Part shown: positions 59,670 through 64,000 of the stretch, one piece after another
Layout: each line of letters begins with the position of its first letter
How positions within the stretch are numbered: the stretch's first letter is position 1
Assembly (NCBI RefSeq): GCF_000772045.1
Contig: NZ_CP009754.1
Span: 6,882,001 to 6,946,000, forward strand
Source: Streptomyces sp. CCM_MD2014
GTDB lineage: Bacteria; Actinomycetota; Actinomycetes; Streptomycetales; Streptomycetaceae
Direction of reading: 5' to 3'
Length of the DNA: 64,000 nt
Position numbers and translations under genes: made by a program
The notes under the pieces: generated by a model
What the model was told of the DNA's origin: nothing
The model's database searches: none
What the model saw: the letters and a program-made list of their open reading frames with translations, nothing else

Positions 59670-60371
59670 ATGAGCACACCGGGCCGGGGGCTGCACGGCC
59701 GCGTACTGGACACCCTCGGCCCCGCGATCACAGCGGGCGAATACCCCGCGGGCAGCGTGTTGCGCACGGACGAACTCGCCCAGCGTTTCGAGGTGTCGCG
59801 CTCCGTGATGCGGGAGGCGGTGCGGGTGCTGGAGTCCATGCACCTCGTCGAGTCGCGCCGCCGCGTGGGCGTCACCGTCCTCGCCGAGTGCGAGTGGAAC
59901 GTCTACGACCCGCAGGTCATCCGCTGGCGCCTGGCCGGCTCCGAGCGCCCCCGGCAGCTGCGCTCCCTGACCGTGCTCAGATCGGCCGTCGAACCGGTCG
60001 CGGCGGGGCTGGCGGCCCGGCTCGCCACGCCGGAGCAGTGCGCCGAGCTGACCGAGTGCGCGCTCGGCATGGTCGCCAACTCACGCGGTCACCGGCTGGA
60101 GGAGTATCTCTTCCACGACGTGGCCTTCCACCGCGTCATCCTCACCGCCTCGGGCAACGAGATGTTCGCCCGCCTCGGCGGCGTCGTCGCCGAGGTCCTG
60201 GCCGGCCGCACGCACCACGACGTGATGTTCGAGGACCCCGACCCCGCCGCCGTCACCCTGCACGTCCAGGTCGCCGAGGCGGTCCGCGCCCGTGACGCCG
60301 AGCGCGCGGAGCGGCTGACCCGGGAGATCACCGAGGGCGCGCTGCAGGAGCTGGACATCCTGGCGCCCTGA
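59670..60371 (+). CDS. gntR: GntR/FCD-family gluconate regulator
   Basis: A 233-residue FadR-type GntR protein. The winged helix is ITAGEYPAGSVLRTDELAQRFEVSRSVMREAVRVLESMHLVESRRRVGVTVL (residues about 20-71), and an FCD domain (LRSAVEPVAAGLAARLATPEQ, FHDVAFHRVILTASGNEMFARL) binds a small acid. Divergent from gntK, it probably represses the gluconate operon. No ribosome-binding site is present; TACGCT ends six bases before the ATG, indicating a leaderless transcript. AGTCTG direct repeats near 59613 and 59627 could be operator parts. Confidence 0.93.
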   Translation: MSTPGRGLHGRVLDTLGPAITAGEYPAGSVLRTDELAQRFEVSRSVMREAVRVLESMHLVESRRRVGVTVLAECEWNVYDPQVIRWRLAGSERPRQLRSLTVLRSAVEPVAAGLAARLATPEQCAELTECALGMVANSRGHRLEEYLFHDVAFHRVILTASGNEMFARLGGVVAEVLAGRTHHDVMFEDPDPAAVTLHVQVAEAVRARDAERAERLTREITEGALQELDILAP

Positions 60372-60399
60372 GCGCCGCCGGTGCCGGGAGGAGGTGTCC

Positions 60400-60774
60400 T
60401 CAGTCGAGGAACTCCCCGTCCGCGTACACCCACGCCCCGTCCACCCGCTCGAACCGGCTCCGCTCGTGCAGCGAGCCGCCGCGGTAGGACGCCCGGAACG
60501 TCACGGTGCCGGTGGCGTGGAAGGCGGAGCCGTCGACCGTCTCCAGGATCTCCAGACCGGTCCACCGCATACCCGGGTCCAGGTCCAGCCGCGCGGGCCG
60601 GGTCCGCGGGTGCCAGGTGCGCAGCAGATAGCCCGCGTCGCCCTTCACGAAGGCGCTGTAGCGGGAGCGCATCAGGGCCTCGGCGGTCGGGGCGGCGGCG
60701 GTCCCGGCGTGGAAACGGCCGCAGCACTTCTCGTACGGCTGGGACCGCCCGCAGGGGCAGGCGGGGGTGGTCAT
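60400..60774 (-). CDS. YchJ-family SEC-C motif protein
   Basis: A 124-residue protein with a SEC-C-like zinc site at the N-terminus (CPCGRSQPYEKCCGRFH) and the YchJ core SRYSAFVKGDAGYLLRTWHPRTRP, an NTF2-like fold. YchJ proteins are widespread and of unknown function. The start ATG is followed by TTPACPCG. It lies just upstream of a tRNA terminator on the same strand. Confidence 0.93.
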   Translation of the reverse strand: MTTPACPCGRSQPYEKCCGRFHAGTAAAPTAEALMRSRYSAFVKGDAGYLLRTWHPRTRPARLDLDPGMRWTGLEILETVDGSAFHATGTVTFRASYRGGSLHERSRFERVDGAWVYADGEFLD

Positions 60775-60818
60775 GGCGACAACTCCAGGTGGTCGCGGCG
60801 ACTGTCGGGAAAAGCAGA

Positions 60819-60841
60819 AAACCCCTGCTCGGCAGGGGTTT
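60819..60841 (-). terminator. intrinsic terminator of tRNA-Leu
   Basis: AAACCCCTGC and GCAGGGGTTT form a perfect 10-bp stem around TCG. On the minus strand it is followed by TTTTCTGCTTTT and lies a few bases after the CCA of the tRNA. Confidence 0.9.
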
Positions 60842-60845
60842 CAGC

Positions 60846-60933
60846 TGGTGTCCGAGGGGGGACTTGAACCCCCACGCCCGATAAAGGGCACTAGCACCTC
60901 AAGCTAGCGCGTCTGCCATTCCGCCACCCGGAC
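60846..60933 (-). tRNA. tRNA-Leu (anticodon GAG)
   Basis: A class II tRNA read on the minus strand. The acceptor stem GTCCGGG pairs with CTCGGAC, the anticodon stem CTAGC/GCTAG encloses TTGAGGT with anticodon GAG (reads CUC/CUU leucine codons), and a long variable arm and T-loop GGTTCAAGTCC follow. The CCA end is encoded (60846-60848). A strong terminator lies just downstream. Confidence 0.97.
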
Positions 60934-61082
60934 AAGGTGTCTGTCGCGCGGGGAGTTCCCCCTGGCGACGACGTAAACATTACCAGGCTTTCCGGGGTGG
61001 CCGATCACCCCCTCCTTGGGCCCGGACGGCTCAGGGAGGAGGATGAGGGGGACCCACCAGCAGTGACAGCGGGAGGAACCAC

Positions 61083-62414
61083 GTGAGCGACTCGGGCACG
61101 GGCACGGCCAGGAGCGTCACCGGCGAGGACGAGGTCGTCGACCTCTGCCGCGAGCTGATCCGGATCGACACCAGCAACTACGGCGACCACTCGGGGCCGG
61201 GCGAGCGCAAGGCCGCCGAGTACGTCGCCGAGAAGCTCGCCGAGGTGGGACTCGAACCGAAGATCTTCGAGTCCCACCCCGGCCGCGCCTCCACGGTGGC
61301 CCGGATCGAGGGCGAGGACCCGTCCCGGCCGGCGCTGCTCATCCACGGCCACACCGACGTCGTCCCGGCCAACGCGGACGACTGGACCCACCACCCCTTC
61401 TCCGGGGAGGTCGCCGACGGGTGCGTGTGGGGGCGCGGCGCCGTCGACATGAAGGACATGGACGCGATGACCCTCGCGGTCGTCCGCGACCGGCTCCGCA
61501 GTGGCCGCAAGCCCCCGCGGGACATCGTGCTGGCGTTCCTCGCCGACGAGGAGGCCGGCGGCACGTACGGCGCCCGGCACCTCGTCGACCACCACCCCGA
61601 TCTCTTCGAGGGCGTCACCGAGGCGATCAGCGAGGTCGGCGGCTTCTCCTTCACCGTGAACGAGCAGCGCCGCCTGTACCTGATCCAGACGGCCGAGAAG
61701 GGCATCCACTGGATGAAGCTGACGGTGGCCGGCACCGCGGGGCACGGATCGATGATCCACCGCGACAACGCCATCACCGAGCTGTCCGAGGCCGTCGCGC
61801 GCCTGGGCCGGCACAAGTTCCCCGTCCGCGTCACCAAGACGACCCGGGCCTTCCTCGACGAACTGGGCGACGCGCTCGGCATCGAGCTGGACCCGGAGGA
61901 CATGGACGGGACGATCGCCAGGCTCGGCGGCATCGCCAAGCTCATCGGCGCGACCCTGAGCAACACCGCCAACCCGACCCAGCTGGGCGCGGGCTACAAG
62001 GTCAACGTCATCCCCGGCGAGGCCACCGCGCACATCGACGGGCGCTATCTGCCCGGGTACGAGGAGGAGTTCCTCGCCGACCTCGACCGCATCCTCGGGC
62101 CGCACGTGCGGCGCGAGGACGTGCACGCCAACAAGGCCGTCGAGACCACCTTCGACGGAGCGCTGGTCGACGCGATGCAGTCCGCGCTGGTGGCCGAGGA
62201 CCCGGCCGCCAAGGCGATCCCGTACATGCTCTCCGGCGGCACGGACGCCAAGTCCTTCGACGACCTGGGCATCCGGGGCTTCGGCTTCGCGCCGCTCAAG
62301 CTGCCGCCGGAGCTGGACTTCGCGGGCATGTTCCACGGCGTCGACGAGCGGGTGCCGGTGGAGGGGCTCCAGTTCGGAGTGCGGGTGCTCGACCGCTTCA
62401 TCGACGCGTCCTGA
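61083..62414 (+). CDS. M20-family metallopeptidase (ArgE/DapE-type)
   Basis: A 443-residue zinc amidohydrolase. Metal/catalytic motifs are in order: HGHTDVVPAN (first His and Asp), GRGAVDMKDMDA (bridging Asp), DEEAGG (catalytic Glu pair), SGGTDAKSF, and a C-terminal FHGVDERVPV His. A dimerisation domain lies between. The family removes acyl groups or terminal amino acids (dipeptidases, deacetylases); the substrate is unknown. The GTG has GGGAGGA six bases before it. No close partner gene. Confidence 0.93.
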   Translation: MSDSGTGTARSVTGEDEVVDLCRELIRIDTSNYGDHSGPGERKAAEYVAEKLAEVGLEPKIFESHPGRASTVARIEGEDPSRPALLIHGHTDVVPANADDWTHHPFSGEVADGCVWGRGAVDMKDMDAMTLAVVRDRLRSGRKPPRDIVLAFLADEEAGGTYGARHLVDHHPDLFEGVTEAISEVGGFSFTVNEQRRLYLIQTAEKGIHWMKLTVAGTAGHGSMIHRDNAITELSEAVARLGRHKFPVRVTKTTRAFLDELGDALGIELDPEDMDGTIARLGGIAKLIGATLSNTANPTQLGAGYKVNVIPGEATAHIDGRYLPGYEEEFLADLDRILGPHVRREDVHANKAVETTFDGALVDAMQSALVAEDPAAKAIPYMLSGGTDAKSFDDLGIRGFGFAPLKLPPELDFAGMFHGVDERVPVEGLQFGVRVLDRFIDAS

Positions 62415-62545
62415 ATCGCCCGTGTGTACGGGGGGCGACCGGGACGAGTGAATGCGCTCATAAGCTCGTAGCCTCATTACTCCCTCCTCGTTACAGGTGA
62501 TGCGATCGGCAATTTTGGGATCGCGTTTGCCAACTAGGAGGAACA

Positions 62546-62779
62546 ATGCTCAAGAAGGTCGTCGCCGCTGCGGCTGCCACCGGTGGTCTGGTTCTCGCGG
62601 GCGCGGGCATGGCCGTCGCCGACTCCGGTGCCCAGGGTGCCGCCGTGCACTCGCCCGGCGTCCTTTCCGGCAACGTCGTTCAGGTTCCCGTGCACGTCCC
62701 GGTGAACGTCTGCGGCAACACGATCTCCGTGATCGGTCTGCTGAACCCCGCCTTCGGCAACGTCTGCGTCAACAAGTGA
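62546..62779 (+). CDS. chpH: chaplin ChpH (short chaplin)
   Basis: A 77-residue secreted short chaplin. The signal peptide (residues 1-26) is followed by a hydrophobic chaplin domain with Cys56 and Cys74, which form an intramolecular disulfide, and the VPVHVPVNVCGNT and NPAFGN blocks. Chaplins assemble into amyloid-like fibrils (rodlets) that make aerial hyphae and spores hydrophobic. ChpH is one of the short, freely secreted members. TAGGAGGA precedes the ATG. A long chaplin follows. Expression is known to depend on developmental sigma factors in Streptomyces; no BldN-type promoter was assigned with certainty here. Confidence 0.98.
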   Translation: MLKKVVAAAAATGGLVLAGAGMAVADSGAQGAAVHSPGVLSGNVVQVPVHVPVNVCGNTISVIGLLNPAFGNVCVNK

Positions 62780-62813
62780 CGTTGCGCCTCGCCCCGTGAG
62801 GATCTGATTCCGC

Positions 62814-62848
62814 CGGCCCCGGAGTGCACGCCATGCGCTCCGGGGCCG
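62814..62848 (+). terminator. hairpin between chpH and chpC
   Basis: CGGCCCCGGAG at 62814-62824 pairs perfectly with CTCCGGGGCCG at 62838-62848 over a 13-base loop. It lies 35 bp after the chpH stop, suggesting separate transcription of chpC or attenuation. Confidence 0.65.
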
Positions 62849-62955
62849 ACGGCCTTTCGGGGGACATTCGAGGCGAGGGGACGACGACAGCGCCGGAATT
62901 CCGGCACGCTCGCATTCTCGGTACCACGGGACCAGACAAGGCAGGGATTCAGGAA

Positions 62956-63735
62956 ATGCGACAGGTCACCCGCAAGGGCCTGATGACGATGGCGGCGGCC
63001 ACCGGCGTGATCGCCGCCGCGGGCGGCAGCGCCCACGCGGACTCGGGCGCGCACGGCTCGAGTTCGGGCTCGCCCGGCGTACTCTCCGGCAACACGGTGC
63101 AGGCCCCGGTGCACGTGCCGGTGAACGTCTGCGGCAACACGGTGGACGTGGTCGGCGTCCTCAACCCGGCGATGGGCAACTCGTGCGCCAACAAGGGCGG
63201 CGGTGCCCACGGCGGACACGGCGACTCCGACTCCGGCGGATACGGCGACTCCGGGAGCCATCACGGGTCGCACGGCGGCTCGCACGACGGCGGGGGCTCT
63301 CACGCCGGCGGCCACGCCACGGACTCGCCGGGCGTCGGCTCCGGCAACCACGTCGAAGTGCCGATCGACGTGCCGGTGAACGTGTGCGGCAACAGCATCG
63401 ACGTGATCGGCGCCCTCAACCCGGCCTTCGGCAACGACTGCGACAACGGGGGCGGAGGCGGGGACCACTCGACGCCGCCCGGCGACCACGAGACGCCTCC
63501 CGAGAAGCCGGACAACCCCGACACCCCGGACAACCCCTCAGGTTCGGACGGCGATACGCCGGGCGACTCCACGGACGACAACCAGCCGGGCACCCAGACC
63601 GTCGCCCAGCCGGGAGGCGACGCGGCGCTCGCCGAGACCGGCAGCGACCTGCCGCTGGGCCTCGCCCTGCCGGTGGGCGCCGGCGCGCTGCTCGCGGGCA
63701 CCGTGCTCTACCGCAAGGCACGCGCCTCGGCGTGA
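62956..63735 (+). CDS. chpC: chaplin ChpC (long chaplin with sortase signal)
   Basis: A 259-residue long chaplin. After a signal peptide (about 28 residues) come two chaplin domains, with Cys59/Cys77 and Cys144/Cys162, joined by a Gly/His/Ser-rich linker. A Pro/Asp/Thr-rich spacer leads to LAETG at 225-229, a hydrophobic segment and a basic tail, so the protein is predicted to be anchored to the wall by a class E sortase and to hold short chaplins at the surface. The ATG is preceded by AGGAA. From memory the length equals S. coelicolor ChpC. Confidence 0.98.
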   Translation: MRQVTRKGLMTMAAATGVIAAAGGSAHADSGAHGSSSGSPGVLSGNTVQAPVHVPVNVCGNTVDVVGVLNPAMGNSCANKGGGAHGGHGDSDSGGYGDSGSHHGSHGGSHDGGGSHAGGHATDSPGVGSGNHVEVPIDVPVNVCGNSIDVIGALNPAFGNDCDNGGGGGDHSTPPGDHETPPEKPDNPDTPDNPSGSDGDTPGDSTDDNQPGTQTVAQPGGDAALAETGSDLPLGLALPVGAGALLAGTVLYRKARASA

Positions 63736-63756
63736 GACGGGCACACCGGCACACGC

Positions 63757-63784
63757 AGCGGGCTCCGCACCGGCGGGGCCCGCT
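63757..63784. terminator. terminator hairpin between chpC and DUF5703 gene
   Basis: AGCGGGC-T-CCGC pairs with GCGG-G-GCCCGCT around ACCG (one internal mismatch). It lies between convergent genes and may end both. Confidence 0.65.
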
Positions 63785-63831
63785 CCGTGTCCGCCTCCGT
63801 CACTCGCGCCCGGCCGGGCCGGAACCCGGGA

Positions 63832-64000
63832 TCACCAGGTGGCACGCACCTGGCGGATGATCCGCCGCCGCAACCGCACCTTGCGGCTGCCGTCACGCAG
63901 CAGGGTCAGGCGGTACAACTCCCAGTGTCCGTACTCGGCATGGTCCGTCAGCTGACGTGCAGCCTCCTTGCGGGTCACCCCGCGCGGCAGGTACACATCG
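63832..64000 (-). CDS. DUF5703 small protein (5' end outside window)
   Basis: The last 55 codons and the stop of a gene on the minus strand; the start lies beyond base 64000. The visible part contains VTRKEAARQLTDHAEYGHWELYRLTLLRDG and the basic RRRIIRQVRATW end. It matches the small DUF5703 proteins of Streptomyces, which from memory are only about 60 residues long, so little is missing. Function unknown. Confidence 0.8.
   Translation of the reverse strand, partial: DVYLPRGVTRKEAARQLTDHAEYGHWELYRLTLLRDGSRKVRLRRRIIRQVRATW

Noticed and set aside
1..64000. CRISPR array, prophage, insertion sequence or biosynthetic gene cluster
   Set aside because: No regularly spaced repeats, phage structural genes, transposases or multimodular synthases were found.

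Overview
The window is chromosomal DNA from a Streptomyces. Coding bases are strongly G/C at third codon positions, genes are dense and often start with GTG, and two chaplin genes (chpH, chpC) sit at the right end. These hydrophobic aerial-hypha coat proteins are known from Streptomyces and close relatives. From memory, gene content and order match the S. coelicolor core segment that runs from dnaE2 down to chpC (about SCO1739 to SCO1674). I could not check this by alignment. I see no prophage, insertion sequence, CRISPR array or large biosynthetic cluster.

Left part (1-25.8 kb): dnaE2 (cut by the window edge) overlaps a Y-family-like gene that has lost polymerase catalytic residues. Next come a cupin/MarR divergent pair, a secreted lipase, a cell-wall-anchored lytic polysaccharide monooxygenase, acetyltransferases, a methyltransferase with a DNA-damage-type promoter motif, a DUF402 protein, a GntR regulator, a DUF72 protein and an AAA ATPase. 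A secreted SGNH esterase, a SigK-type sigma/anti-sigma pair, a drug-type ABC exporter with its TetR repressor, an orphan type ISP-like specificity protein, hmgA with a GntR regulator, a lipoprotein, and a TetR plus molybdopterin oxidoreductase follow.

Middle part (25.9-53.9 kb): transport and catabolism dominate. There is a CitMHS citrate transporter, an MFS permease, an MsiK-like sugar ABC ATPase, an aldehyde dehydrogenase/alcohol dehydrogenase pair, two acyl-CoA dehydrogenases, a MaoC hydratase, an APH-like kinase and an SDR. At least five TetR-family regulators lie among them. Several share near-identical palindromic operators that are kilobases apart, which suggests small TetR regulons across the segment. 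SoxR, a BKACE-like enzyme, a penicillin-acylase-family Ntn hydrolase, a Tat-exported NamZ-like muramidase, a LysR regulator, two DUF202 membrane proteins, a Nudix hydrolase and two DMT-type permeases are also here. A tRNA-like sequence lies at 43957-44042.

Right part (54-64 kb): an APC amino-acid permease; a complete gluconate module (gntK, gntP, gluconate 5-dehydrogenase, idonate-type dehydrogenase) with a divergent, apparently leaderless GntR; a YchJ protein; tRNA-Leu(GAG) with an encoded CCA and a strong terminator; an M20 peptidase; the chaplins chpH and chpC; and the start-truncated end of a DUF5703 gene.

Start codons were chosen from ribosome-binding sites, family lengths or stop/start overlaps. 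Several genes lack a Shine-Dalgarno sequence but have a -10-like hexamer 6-7 bases before the start, so leaderless transcripts are likely.
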